Below are positions 32,737-45,439 of a stretch of 64,000 nt of DNA, piece by piece (the first letter of the stretch is position 1; every line of letters begins with the position of its first letter). Source of the DNA: Porites lobata (lineage: Eukaryota; Cnidaria; Anthozoa; Scleractinia; Poritidae). The stretch is taken from contig CALNXK010000015.1 in NCBI GenBank assembly GCA_942486035.1, positions 2,305,001 through 2,369,000 on the forward strand, given 5' to 3'. Below the pieces are notes generated by a model, which did no database searches, had not been told where the DNA came from, and saw nothing but the letters and a program-made list of their open reading frames with translations. The position numbers and the translations under genes are program-made.

Positions 32737-33429
32737 GCAATTTCACCTCTTAGTAGCTTCAATCTTTTTGAAAACGTGTGTGAAAGATCATGGAGATAGG
32801 ACCGGCCGATTGCTAGAAAGAAGGATTTAATTAGTATGTATCAAAGCGCTCTTGTTAACGGTTTTGTTAACATTTTGGTCTACTTTCAACAGATAAGTGA
32901 ATAATTTTTAAACCGTTCCATATTTTTTTTTCAAAAAATTGTAATTCAAACTGAGAATTAGTCAGCCACTTCTTCATTTTCAGGCCCATTGCTGATGATG
33001 CTATCTGCCATACACTGTTCTACGAGCGGAGATGATTCTAGAAAGTTATGCGGAAGTTTATTCTGATCAATTCACGACTAGAAATAGCCCATCTCAACTA
33101 GTGCAGTGCATGCGCAGTACAGTGCCAAACAATAAAAAACTACAAATAATTATGTAAATCAACATGATACCCTTCCCTCGATAACCATAAACTCATCACG
33201 TGCTAGGTAACTACTGTGTCGTGTAAATGTGACTGGATTACGACATCAGGTTAAAATAAAAAATATATATTTATCTCTTCAAAATAATTAAACAAAACGT
33301 GGAAACGTCTTTAAGAACTAGCTTTGCCCAAATTTTCTCTTGCTGCCCAAAAAATCTGAGTTGCCCAAAATTTGGGGGGACTGCAGCCCTCCTCGACCCC
33401 CCTCCCCCCCGGCCCGTAAGCCTATGGCT

Positions 33430-34150
33430 ATGACAATTTTTTTTTTTTCAAAGTCCGCTTCGTCTTTAAACGAACCAAAAGGAAATGTAAATGTAACATA
33501 AACTGATCTTGTTGATGACCGTTGATGTAAACAAGATGACAAAACGACCTTTACCACTTTACTTAATTGAAAAATGTTTTCCAAGGATCCAGTCATTTCA
33601 GAAGTGCTCCTATACCAAGAGCACAAGAACTCGTTCTTGTAAGACCGAGAAAGTTTGTTTCTTGTCCTGCGGTAATTAATTACACTTAAAATTATATAAT
33701 GGAAAACGAACGAAACTGTTAACAACCATAATAAGACTCAGTGAGCGTTCTATCGTTCTATATATCAGACATACGCGATGGTATCCACGCACAGTGGTCT
33801 CGGTTGCTGTTTTCACCGTGACCATTCCGAAATTTATTGAAATTGCTGCAGCATATCGTTATATTATGGTCTTATGGGACTCATTTTTAGTATAGCATGA
33901 CAACAATGAAACCAGACCTTCGCATTATGTTCTTCTTGGGAAAAAAAAATGGTGCAGAGAATTTTGTAAAAGTTGTTTGGAATGAGTTCTTCGACTTACC
34001 AGAACTTACCTAAAAATCCCTAATCTTGAACACGCGAGTTATTACTTATATTAAACGGTGAAGTGCAATTGCGTGCAACCAATTTTGCAAAGGGAGCGGC
34101 GTGGGGAAGGGGCGGGGGGGCAGCCCTTCACTGCCTGATTAGATGGCGTC
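33430..34150. repeat. Duplicated block a, copy 2 (uninterrupted)
   Basis: It matches 21735-22015 joined directly to 25685-26110. It therefore shows the state of the locus before LINE D inserted. Confidence 0.87.
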
Positions 34151-34939
34151 ATTGTGGTTCATTAGACATACATCACACATATAATTATGTTCAGTTAAGG
34201 AACATGATACATCGGAGAGACTAAACGCCAATATATGAACTTAATGAACGATTTGGAGAACACTGCCGATTCATCTTAAACCATCATCAACTCAGCGATC
34301 CCACTCCTGTCTCCCTACAATTGTCTCTTCTAAATAGACGGAATAAATAGACGTGACCAAGCTCGTTGATATACGATACTACCTAGACACCCACACAAAC
34401 CACAATCTGCAAGTTAACTAGAGTTTTACGAACCTCACAAAAAACGCTGCGCGGCTATAAATTCCCTCGGGAAGCCGGCTATTAGTGGGTCTGAGCGCAC
34501 TGAAGAGTAAAGTTACAATAAAAAGACTCGAAAGAGAAGTTGAATCAAACCACCAGATGCTAGTTAAGGTCGTTTGGCCAAATTAACGATTTATTATCTT
34601 CGATTGATCTTCAATGTACGTGTAAATAATTGAGGATTTTGGCAGTTAAGGTTTCGCAGAGTGCACTTCAATCACGGTTCACAGAACAGTGAGTTTTTCG
34701 GTACATCACGATTCACGGACACCAAAAATGGTCGATCACGGACCCACATCACGGCGTCACGAAAAGAAGCTTGCCCCCTCCCCCCCCTCGTGTAACATAA
34801 ACCCACTTTTATTTTTCGTTTTCTAGGAAATCTCAAAATGACATCTTTCTAATTACACTACTGTCGCATTCCTTAAAATGTTGGACAGGACGGCAAAGAA
34901 AAAAAAAAAAGAAGAGGAATGGGAATGTAACTGAGGCTA

Positions 34940-35800
34940 GATTTGCGCTTGGTAAGGCTTAGGATTGTATGCTTTGTTTTGAGAGTTACACTCGTTTTTA
35001 AACGAACCAAAGAGTAGGAATCCAGACGGTGCACGTGTACAATGCACACTAGTGTACAGGAAGCTACTAATGTTCGTGTAAACACCAGCTTCGCGAAAGC
35101 AAGTGATGAATATGTAATTTACTAGGCAGCATAGAAATGCTTACCAAGAATCCAAATTTTCATTTTACAAATTAAGACCCTATGTTTCCAACAAAACGCT
35201 AACGCAGCAGTAATAATCAACTTCCGTTGACTTAGTAGTAGTTCTACCAAGAACACACTCGATTTATTATGTAACTGCCGAGATGCTAAGTCACCCACAT
35301 AAACCTTTCCTTAAAGCATATATTCGTCTATTAAGCTACCTGGATTTCATCGGTAGTCTTCAGAAAGGTACGACATAAAGATCCCTTGTAAAGCCCATAA
35401 CTGATCATATTATCGTTTATTCGATTTGTTTTCCGCTAGAGTCGATCAACAAGCGACTTCACATTTTTAATGTTATAGGGTCAGAGGCGCTTTACTACTT
35501 ATCCTCTACTTAATGATAACCCGCGGTAATATCAGAACAGACTGGATGTGTCTACGATAAAATGTTAGCGTTCAAATAAGAATCTTCGTACATACACTAA
35601 CGCGCGTCTATCCAGTCAATACTCCATGTAAACTCAAATACATCCAGCGTCACCGCCTTAGGATAGCAGGGCGGGCAAAAAGGGTTTGCTTTATCGTAAC
35701 AAAAATCATCTCGCGCTCAGTAATTATTTTACGCTTCATCATAGAATGATGCGTATTTTGTGTCTTCGCCCCAGTATCCAAAACTATCATGCAAATTACC
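34940..35800. repeat. Duplicated block b, copy 2
   Basis: A counterpart of 30640-31655. It carries an extra stretch of about 100 bp near 35478-35577 that is absent from copy 1, probably a later insertion. Confidence 0.8.
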
Positions 35801-35804
35801 CTTT

Positions 35805-36560
35805 AATGTTTCTCTGAAATATACTAGTGACATTTATCAATGATAGTCAGTTGACACTTTAAGACACTTCCGAGAATTTGTGGAAAGGAGGGGCGATTAG
35901 TGCAAAGGGATGAATCTAGTTAGCTCAATGTTCAGTAACGCTATTTTATCCCTCAAGGAAAATTTAAATCTTTCTTGCAGGACCGAGAAAGTTTATTTTC
36001 CTAGCATTAAATCACTATAAGTGATACAACAGAAATATAGAGGAGTAACCAAAAAAACAAACAAACAAAACAAAACAAAGAAACCTCTCAACACGATAAT
36101 AAACAGCGTTTCGAAGCGTTTACCCTAGCGGCGTTATGAACCGATGGTATGCAATCACCTCCTCGGTTAAAACTTGCTGTAATTGCCCCTGTAGATGAAG
36201 ATATTTTAGTTCGCAGTTCCCATTTTAATTTACTTTATTTCATTTTTATTTTGGTGGCGTGGAGAACGCCACCAAATAAGGCCATGTTAAGTGGTGTCTT
36301 CTTAGAATGCTTAACCGTTTAAGTTTTATCCAAAACAATTTGTTTAAACGAGTACTCACCGTAATTATTCCTCAGTCGCAAATACACCTTGCAGAGCCGC
36401 AAGACAACCCCATAAAATCATTCGTACAAGCTTTGCGAAGACTGCCTCAAAAAAATTAGAACTGCCACTATTTACTAACATGTGGCGTCTTTGCGGTTGA
36501 TTTATACGTGTATTTATGACTGAGGAGGGGAGGAGGTGAGGGTGGAATTGTCCATGTACA
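35805..36560. repeat. Duplicated blocks c and d, copy 2
   Basis: 35805-35955 matches block c (28670) and 36280-36510 matches block d (29290). The G-rich GAGGGGAGGAGGTGAGGGTG near 36520 matches the G-rich tract near 29855. Confidence 0.7.
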
Positions 36561-36564
36561 AAAT

Positions 36565-37505
36565 GTATAATGATTTAGCAAGGGCTAAAAGCGAAGCTCT
36601 TGATAATAATTATAGTTTGTTCAAAAAAAATATAAAATCGTGTAATGCTAAGCGGCGAAGGCATGCAACGCCGGAAAACGGTGAAAAACAACAATAGGGC
36701 CATTTATACGAGGAAAAATAAGACACGTCTTACAAAAGACGCGTCTTAAATAAGACGCGAACTTTCCGTATACGTATAAACAGCACGTTTCGTCTAAAAT
36801 AAGACGCGGCTTAGCTAAGACGCGTCTTATTAGATAAGACATGCTCGTATAAATGGTACAGTTCTTATGTAAGACGCGTCTTATTTTTCCTCGTATAAAT
36901 GGCCCTATTAGGCCTTAGCAAAAGCAACTTTGCACGAGTAGCACGCTCTATTTGTACATTTCTTTGCCGTTGTTTTGCACGACTGGAACGTGCAACTTCC
37001 AGAAACTTCTTAGTTACACGTGTCGTACGTGTTCCCGTTTACTTTTTTTCACTGCCGCTCATGGTGGCCGTTAGCATTTCTCCTTTTTTCACCGCCGCTA
37101 CAAAATTTTCATGTTGCTCTTCCAACTAAAAAATGTCTTCTTTGTTTTTTATCTCTCGCTCTTAATCCCTGTCGCCCTTTTTCTCGTTGAGCTTCGCTGG
37201 CCTGCCGCCCACTTTCTTTTTTTCCGGGTCTTTCTCTTTCTCTATATTCCAAATTTGTGGACAAGACAATTAATCTAAGCTAAATAAATTAAACTGAACA
37301 CGGATGCAGAAGCAATTTCCGCTTTCCTTTTTCGTCTTTATTGACTCTTTTGTTGTCTCTGCTTTACAAGACGTCGGTGGCTATGCGATTTCCCGCCAAA
37401 ATAACCTCGAGTTGCATTTGGGTTACCATACCTGTTGATTGAGTTACATTCATTCCTGTGGTGCGTACGAACGGTCTCTCGGGCGGGCCAGGCCAAACAA
37501 TTAGG
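36565..37505. repeat. Large palindrome, left arm
   Basis: Reverse-complement counterpart of 38025-39395. Matching landmarks include GGCGGGAAAT/ATTTCCCGCC, the TCCACAAATTTGGAAT word, GAGAAAAAGAGCGACAG-like purine tracts and CGTGTAATGCTAAGC/GCTCAGCATTACACG at the outer end. A MITE interrupts it at 36695-36907. Confidence 0.85.
36695..36907. mobile_element. MITE with TA duplication inside left palindrome arm
   Basis: Perfect terminal inverted repeats: GGGCCATTTATACGAGGAAA at one end and its exact complement at the other, flanked by TA. The interior is full of AAGACGCGTCTTA palindromes. A TA target and short TIR fit the Tc1/mariner group. The right arm of the palindrome lacks it, giving an empty-site comparison. 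Confidence 0.88.
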
Positions 37506-38529
37506 CTGATCACCCGCCTGTTCACTTAACTGAACCGTGTGATCCGCCCCACCTCCAGGCGACAAATTAATTACCGGTCCCTACCACCCCCCTCCCCTTG
37601 ACAACTGCAAATTTTTCGACTATAGTAAAATGTCATTTTTATTGTCTAAAAAGCCTCCTTTTGAGAAAACAACATCATCAAACGACAAAACCAAGGTATC
37701 TTTTACAGAAAAGTAGGCGTGAAAGATATTTGGAATTTTTGACCAGAGTCACAAGTGAGCAAAAACGGAAACTACTGCGTATGAACCTTTCATACAAGTT
37801 TCAAGCATGCATGGAGAGTGCTTTGAGGTTACATTGCCCTTCCAACTCGCTATCTTTTATGGATATTACTTATTGTTCGTGATTGACTAGAATTTAAGTA
37901 ATAGCTATAGATAAAGACGTCATATCGTTCGAACTACGATTAACGGAGCTCCACGTGCGCGCGAAGCGCCCTTGCGGAGGCGCAAAGCTAAGTTGGTGAT
38001 CACGTGACCGTTCACCGCCCGACCGAGCGACCGAGCGAAGCGACCTTCCGTCCTCACCACAGGCATACCAATGTAAAATAACTTAATCAACATACAGGTA
38101 TGGCAACTTGAGGTTATTTTGGCGGGAAATTGCATTGCCACCCGGGTCTTGTGAAGCAGAGACAACTAAAGAGTCAATAAAGACAAAAACCGAAAGCGGA
38201 AATTGTTTCTGTATCGATGTTGTCTAAAGTATTAAGCTTAGATTAATTGTCATGTCCACAAATTTGGAATACAGAGAAAGACAGAGAAAAAGAGAAAGTA
38301 GGTAAGAGACCAGCAAAGCTCAACGAGAAAAAGAGCGACAGACAGCTAGAGCGAGAAATAAAAGACAAAGGAGACAGTTTTTTGTTGGAAGAACAACGTG
38401 AAAGTTTTGTAGCGGCGGTTGGGAAAATAAGAAATGCTAGCGGCCACCAAGGTGAAATTGAGCGGCAGTCAAAAAAATGAACAAGAACGCGTACGATATT
38501 TCCTTCATAAAACGCGTAGCCACAGCTCA

Positions 38530-39160
38530 TACGTCTACAAAATAAAGCAGTTAGAATAATGAATGACGTTCCTTTACGAGATCATATCACTCCTCACTAG
38601 GTTCATCTAGGTTTATTAAAATTTCGTGATATTGTTAAAATTTACAATTGTTTTTTTTTTTATAATGATTATGTCTCTGATAATAAGCCGTGTAATTTTC
38701 CATTATTTCTTGTATCTGAGCAACATAATTATTTTAATTATTTTACACGAAGTGCATCTGCTCAGCAATTACGCATTCCGCACGCAAGTAATAATATTTG
38801 AAAGTTTTGTCGCGGCCTACCGTCATTGGAAAATACTATGGAAACGATCTCCCCCTTTCTATTCGCAATAAATCATCGAAAATCCTGTTCAAAAAGGCAC
38901 TTAAAAAATATTATCTTGCTCAATATTGACTTGTGTGCGTGTGTGTGTGCGTGCGTGCGTGTTTGTGTTTTAATGAATAACAAAGCTATATTAGAATAAA
39001 GTCAATCTTGTTCAAGGGCCACAATTAGTTTTCTTTACTGTGCCCTACTCCATTCTAATTTTCTGTTTTTTATTATGTACACGTAGTTTAATCAACCTTG
39101 TACTAAATGATATTGTACAACTAATGTATTATCTATAGGATGGAGTAAAAATAAAATACA
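38530..39160 (+). pseudogene. LINE 3' fragment E (reverse transcriptase C-terminus)
   Basis: On the plus strand, with frameshifts: QNKAVRIMNDVPLRDHITPH, LLKFRDIVKIYNC, then GNDLPLSIRNKSSKILFKKA ending in LKKYYLAQY and a stop near 38930. This is the usual LINE RT C-terminus. A GTGTGTGTGCGTGCG microsatellite and AT-rich tail follow. Strand is opposite to LINEs A to D. Confidence 0.82.
38936..38970 (+). repeat. (GT/GC)n microsatellite
   Basis: GTGTGCGTGTGTGTGTGCGTGCGTGCGTG-type dinucleotide run after the LINE fragment stop. Confidence 0.9.
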
Positions 39161-39871
39161 AATGCAAATAAAATACAAGTTTCACGTTGTAGTCGTGCAA
39201 AACAACGGCAAACAAATGTACAAGAAAGTGTGCTGCACGTGCAAAGTTGCTGTTTTGCTAATTAGACCTATTGTTGTTTTTTCACCGTTCTCGTTTCCTT
39301 CGCAGCTCAGCATTACACGATTATATATTTTGTTTAGCAAACTATACTGAAATATTATTAATTGAGAGCTTCGATTTTATCCCTGGATAAATCTATATAT
39401 TATTAATATTCATTATTATCAAGAATATTGTACCGAAACCCTTGTTTTTTCTAAAATCCTTAGGTCCGGTTCAGACGCCGTTCCACTCATGTGCAGAACC
39501 TAACTGATGGATTAAGTAGGGTAAAAGAGCGGCGTCTCAATCAATTTAGTTCGGCAGTTTTAGTTTGGTGCGGCAATTGCGTCAAGTTCGAAAGAGTCTA
39601 ACCTTATACGACACACGGTGCGTGGTCTTAATCAGATGTCGGGCCAGTGTCGATCCAAAGTCGAACTTATTCAGTAGGTTCGGCACATGTAGCAACATCG
39701 ATATATGGGATGAGAAAAAAAAATAGAAACTTTAAATTCAGTAAATCGACAGAAGAGGAGGCTTTTACATGTCTGTAAAACTGATCGCTTTTTTCTTAAA
39801 TAGCAACTCCTCACCGCCTCATCCCCCCCTCCCCAAATTTTACCGAGTGGAGCTTGGGGAGAAGGGGAAAC

Positions 39872-40095
39872 CAAGATGGCGCCTTATGATAATGGCGCCC
39901 TTGTCCAACTAACTTCAAATGAAAGCACGGATTCTGTCGGAACGGAGCTTAGTCTTTCAGTTCAGTGACTGATTGTTTTCTGTATCATTTAAATGTGATA
40001 AAAAGAAGCTACTTTATTTGTAACAAGAAGGCTTAAGTCCTTAGTGACAAAGCACTGGTGTTGCACGTTCATGGAGAGTTTTGATCATAGTACAG
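39872..40095 (+). ncRNA. Possible first exon of a plus-strand transcript
   Basis: AAGATGGCGCC at 39873 resembles a YY1-type start-site element. Downstream an ATG at 40071 (MESFDHST) runs into a consensus donor ACAG|GTAAGA at 40096. With the candidate exon at 44690 it would make an early-terminating peptide, so a non-coding RNA or 5' leader is as likely. Based on signals only. Confidence 0.28.
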
Positions 40096-40599
40096 GTAAG
40101 ATATGACGGTTTAAGCTTACAGTGCAATTTTAGAGCTAAGAAAACTACATAGTAGTAGCTTAGATAAGAATGTTAACTTGGCTACTGTCAGAATGGCTTG
40201 GATGAAGAGGGGTCAGCCAGGGAGGGGTGGACAAACAAAATGTTTTTTGTTATAATTTAAATTTTTTCAGGTCACGTGCCCAATTACATGTACAGAGATT
40301 GCAACCCCTTTTGCCCCCTTTGAAGGAAAACAGGGAGTGTTTTTTAGCGCCAAAGGCACCTACTCACACAAGTTCCTAAGGTGCAAGCCTCTAGCGAGGT
40401 CTGGGGGTATGGTCCCCCATGAAACCATGAAATTTTGCAAATTTAGTTTCTCTTATGTGGCAGTTCCTGCATTTCCAGATCATTTTTGTGGTATTCTATA
40501 AGGTCTTAATTATTATCACAGATATCTTTGGGCTTTTCTTTGCTGTTGTGTAGATATAATTGGCTATCTGTAATATTACCCCAAAGACTATTTAACAAT

Positions 40600-40787
40600 A
40601 TTATTAGTTCATGCGTCAGCGTGCATATGTCGAGATATTGAGCACGCGGGAAGTTTGGAGAGCACGAAAGAGGCGTAAGAGTTGCACGAAGCACAGCCGA
40701 GTGCAACTCTAGCCTCTTGAGTGCTCTCTAAACTTCCCAAGTGCTCAATATCTCGACATACACACAGCTGCAGCATGAACTAATAAT
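40600..40787. mobile_element. Foldback element
   Basis: An almost perfect palindrome: ATTATTAGTTCATGC at the left and GCATGAACTAATAAT at the right, with ATGTCGAGATATTGAGCAC and GGAAGTTTGGAGAGCAC paired to their complements. The stem is about 85 bp and the loop is short. Confidence 0.85.
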
Positions 40788-40799
40788 TGTTTTATAACA

Positions 40800-42030
40800 T
40801 TATCAAAGCGATCAATGCATAAGTTAGCTTAAAATTTTATCATTGTAGGGCATGCTCAAAGCAGTACGCATCAATGTTTACGTGAGTATATTTCTTTTCC
40901 TCACAGTTAAGTTCAGTATGTTTTTATCCTGAAACTGAGAGAAAGTGTACTCTAAAACGATTGTAAAATCCATATTTAGGTGCCGGAAAACTATTAATTC
41001 ACCAAAAAATTGTTATTGAGAGAAAACAACTTTCCAAAGAATAATCTCACGCCATAGCCCACACAGCTCGCGGAGATGACAACAGCAACAACAACAACAA
41101 CACTCACCTCTTTTCCTTACTATCGGTTAACAAATTCAAACGTTCCCTCTTAAATTTCCTTATAAAACACATGGTAAATGCTTTATCATGTACTGCCAAG
41201 TTATGGATGCACTCAGGAGACTCCGGATTGCTAAGCTCACAACAACTCGAGGAATTAAGAATAATTTATTGATGTCATCAGCGTGCTCAATAGGAATATG
41301 AAGCATGCTCACATTATTGAATTTGATTAGGGGAATTTTCTAGCTACATTGGTTGTGTATGTTATAATTCTCATGGGAGCCTGAGAAAATAAGTTTCAAA
41401 TATCACAAGAATAATATTGTGAAAACACAGGTAAGATTCTGCAAATTTTATGTATAAGATGTCATTTTGTGCAATTTGACATTGATTTTCTCGGACTCTT
41501 ATGAGAAATTTTCTTTGATGTCATTACAGATAACTAATTACATCTATAGCCCTTGAAAAATGTTTCAAAAAATGCGACATTGTTTAAATTATTCTGGTAC
41601 AAGGTTTTGTCCACTGAAAATTAAAATTACTCAATTTCCTGATGGATTCTTGTGACCACAATGTGTAGCTCCAGAAAATATCCATACTCCCCCCACAGAA
41701 GGCACTGGGAATTCCCTGGGGGTGGGGGGCTCTCAAAGGCCCAAAAAGGTTAAGTAAATGTATGAAGCTTGACTGGAATTTCCAGAGAGGTGGGGATCTA
41801 AGGAAAAATCTGTTTTGTGATGGAGGTGTGGATAATTTTTGGAACCACATGTTATTTTTGTTCCCTTCTAATGGCTCTCCTTCCTCTCTCCTTCCTTTAT
41901 TTGCTAGTTTTTCTGGGCACAGACCTGCCAAATAGAAATGAAAACGGGGGTAGAGACTCTAAGGTCTCAGGTGAGGTGCCCTCCCCTTCGTACCCATTCC
42001 TTAGTTATGGAATGACAAACACCACGCCCT
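40800..42030. other. Non-coding stretch
   Basis: A short AAC trinucleotide run lies at about 41085-41102. No gene, RNA or element is otherwise recognised. Confidence 0.5.
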
Positions 42031-44209
42031 GGTTGTCAAACATTGGATAGCACTAACATCATCCACTGCAGAAACTGCTATCCAGTGGATAAGTGTTAGG
42101 GAAACCAATTACACTATCCAGTGGATAGAAAGTTATTCAGTGGATAGGACTTGGTGCACGCTACTGGTGTACATGAGCGTAACACCGTTCCTTATGCACG
42201 ATTCGCACTCAAGAAAAGGCACGGTTTTTCTGCCAAAGCACGGGAAAAAAACATGCAAAGGCAAAGATTAGGCACACTTTAGGCACAGTTAAGGCACGTT
42301 TTAAATATTGCTAAGGCACATTTTAGGCACAGTTTGGGCACAGTTTTGGCACACTTTAGGCACGGTTTAGGCACAAATATTCAACACTGGGCACTTTTTT
42401 GAAAATCTTTGTAAATAATTCAAATCAAACACGATACAGTTAGAAGTATAGGAACTGTAAGTTTTAAGAGCCACACTGAAAGTTGGGAAAATTAAAGTAT
42501 TCTTCGACAGTCCGTGTTTACTCCGAGGATAAAGTGGAAATTCCTACGCGATATATGCGGTCTGAACCTTTTCGATTGCCATGCAATTTTATAGACTGGC
42601 TTTCTTTCGTTTCTAAAAGAAATCGTGAAAGAAAGTCAAAGCCAAAATAACTAAAACAAAGCTAAAGAAGTAAGGCCCAAAAATAGCCAATAAAAGTCGT
42701 AGAAAATACTTTTTGCGATCGCGGTAAAATTGGCCTGCATAACAACATGAAAAGTGGTAATTTGAAACCTTCATGCCAACGCGTGCTGTTTTTTAATACA
42801 AAATGCGGCTGCTTTTTAAAAATATTTCTCTGACTAAAAAAGTAGAATTTACACTTAGTAGTAAAATAATTCAAGCTGCTTGTTTGTTTTTGTTTTCTGG
42901 CTCTGTTAGCAAATTAAGCTTTGATCGTATAATAATCGATGAGACATGCCAATTTTGCTTCAAAACTCATCGGCGTACAATCAATTTTTTCGTTTTCATT
43001 ATTTTTATAAGTCATATCACAAGTTAATTATTTTTTTGAATGCAAATCTGCCCTCCTGAAAAAACAAATATTTCGTTCCAACTAAACGCTCCGTTGAGAA
43101 GAGGAGAAGAAACCCACTTGGAAATTTTTCAGCATCAGTGAAATTCTTGAATCGATGAAATTATATCAACATGTAATTGAGCTGAGCACTTATTTTAATT
43201 ACGCCAACCTGTTTAAGATTCCATTTTCCTGTTTGTCAGGGCTTTCCCTGCTGTCTCTAACCGTATTCTGAGTCATATTATTTCTTATTAGGGGATAAAA
43301 AGGTCATCAGACCGTGTTTCTAGACTTCGTAAACCTTAAAACTGACATAATTGCCGTGTGCACTTTTCTTTTGCTGTGGAGCTCGATAGGCTGGACACGA
43401 TTGTCTGAGTGACTCAATATTTTGGCACAACTTGTGCACAGATTAGGCACAGTTTGGGCACAACTTAGGCACAGCTTAGGCATGTTTTTCAAAACTAAAA
43501 TGCACACTTTATGCACATCTTACTTAGGCACATTTTAGGCACAAAATCTTTGTGCCAAAGCACATTCTAGAATCCGATTTTCGGTCCGACGCACGGTTTG
43601 TGAATTTTCACGTTAAAAAATGCTTTCTAACCTTACATGTTTGATCTTAGCATAAAAATGGGTTTCCCAAAGTCTTAACAGTTAGTCTATAAGGAAGGTT
43701 TAACTTCTGAGCATTCCAAAAATTATTATTTCTTCTCTTAACAACAAAAGAAAGTCAATCAAAAGCAATCTTTTAAATTGACGGTAGCGCTGCACAGAGA
43801 TCGGATGTAGACAGAACATCTTTCTGAAAACGCCCGAAACTTTGTTGTTTTGCCATTATGTTCAGTAATTTTTAATACAGTTAGTACTCATAAGTCACTG
43901 ACCTCTGTGGAGAAATTTTTCCAAAGCACCATTAACAGAAACAGAGAAATCCCACAATATACATGGTTAGACTGTAAATGTTACGCAAGCTGTTAAAAAA
44001 TGGTCCCATTTTGAGCCATATATTTTTTGGTCTTACAGCCAGAAAAAAATATATTCAATGGAAAGCTGTTTGTAAACTTTAACTTCTTGCCAAATATCGA
44101 TGCGATCTGAGTTTTAATAAGTTCACAATAGCCAAATGATGTGAGATTCTTAGCCGTGTACACCAGTAGCGTGCGCCAGGCCATAGCACTATCCACCTTT
44201 TCAACAACT
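42031..44209. mobile_element. GGATAG-type TIR element split by a second element
   Basis: The left part starts GGTTGTCAAACATTGGATAG with repeated CCAGTGGATA words. The right part (about 44179-44209) ends CTATCCACCTTTTCAACAAC, the complement type. A 2-kb element sits between them. Confidence 0.6.
42152..44178. mobile_element. Nested 2-kb TIR element with GGCACA repeats
   Basis: The ends TGGTGCACGCTACTGGTG and (reversed) TGGCGCACGCTACTGGTG differ at one base and continue with TACA. Inside are two clusters of TTAGGCACA words (42258-42400 and 43425-43560). No transposase is recognisable, so it is probably non-autonomous. Confidence 0.65.
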
Positions 44210-44689
44210 GGGATCAGGGCTGGTCACTACTGGAGGCTGGGGTATCTAGTCTGCCAGTGAATTGCTCTTTTTTGCCCAACAAGAGTCGGATTGGTTGAAG
44301 TGCTTTTTACTACATGGGGCATACAGTCTTTATCTTCATCTGAGGAGACTAGAACGTCTAACCATTTGCAGATGTTAGAAAAAACAAAAGAACTCCTCAG
44401 TTTCTTCTAAGGCCCAGTTATATTTATTAGAACAGATATTAGAACAGATTTTAGACAATGTTTGACAAATCCTTGCTACATTCAAGACCCAACAAGTGCT
44501 GGTTTGGCTGGGAGATTGAACCCTTTAACATGTTGAGGAGAAGTTTAGGACTTTAGCTGACCAGTCAATTCCCTTATTCCATTCTTCAACTACCCTCCTT
44601 CTTTTTTTATCTCTTTGCAGTTTTACACATGGCTGTGACTTCTTAATTTACATCTCTTGTAATGTTTTTTTGTTGTTGTTTTGTTGCAG

Positions 44690-44760
44690 TCGTGTGTCTG
44701 AAGTGTAATGGATCAACAGATTAGATGCTATTAAGTCGCTGACAGTTGTTACTTTGAAGA
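44690..44760 (+). ncRNA. Possible second exon of the plus-strand transcript
   Basis: 71 nt bounded by a pyrimidine-rich acceptor TTTTGTTGCAG and a consensus donor AAGA|GTAAGT. All frames from the 39872 exon stop quickly, so it would be non-coding or leader sequence. Confidence 0.28.
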
Positions 44761-45079
44761 GTAAGTTCTACCTATTAAAGAACAATTTTGACAATATTAA
44801 GGTATTTTTTGCAGTAGCCTATTCCAACACTTGAAGCAATGGTAACCTAGACTTGTTGTTTCTAAATTATTTTGTGGAATTGTGAGATTATTACTATTAA
44901 AAGACAGGGCTTCTGATATTTTGCACCGTCGTAGAGCCGCTAAAATTCAGGTAAATCTGCAAAATCCTGCAAAATTCAAAGACACACTTAAAATACTGCG
45001 AACTTTGCCAGAAGTCTTATCAAATACATGTCGATTTTTCACAGGCAACGATTATCAATGGGCACGTTTCTCTATATTT

Positions 45080-45206
45080 TGTTTAGTGCTCTCCACTGGA
45101 TAAAATTAATCTCTATCCACTGAATAATGCAATTGGTTTCCCTAATATTTATCCACTGGATAGTGGTTTATCCAATGGATAGCGCTTAATCCAGCTTTTG
45201 AACAAC
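45080..45206. mobile_element. Second copy of the GGATAG-type element (inverted half)
   Basis: CCACTGGATAAAATTA, CAATTGGTTTCCCTAATA and TTATCCACTGGATAGTGG, ending TTTTGAACAAC. It is the reverse complement of the 42031 copy's left part, including GGGAAACCAATT. Confidence 0.7.
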
Positions 45207-45439
45207 TATAGTTAGTATACTGATAATAAAAAAATCTATACTGATAAAGAAGAGCAAATTAATATTAATTTTCTGTTACAGGTCAAATTTGTTCTCTGGT
45301 TAAAAATTTTTAACCTAGGTTGATTCTTGATTTCCTTTGTCTACTATGGCTCGAGGACAAAGGAAATTGAGAATCAACCTACGTTAAATTAGAATTAACC
45401 TAAGATCAAAATAATTTAACCTGCAACAAATGCAAGAGA

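Larger units (their letters stand above)
38025..39395. repeat. Large palindrome, right arm
   Basis: An inverted copy of 36565-37505, interrupted by a LINE 3' fragment at 38530-39160. The spacer between the arms is 37506-38024. The purine-rich part can be read as a charged peptide (EKVGKRPAKLNEKKSDRQLE), but the frame is not kept in the other arm, so I do not call a gene. Confidence 0.85.

Noticed and set aside
38247..38480. Charged, possibly coiled-coil plus frame in the palindrome right arm
   Set aside because: The left arm does not keep the frame; composition comes from purine-rich sequence.
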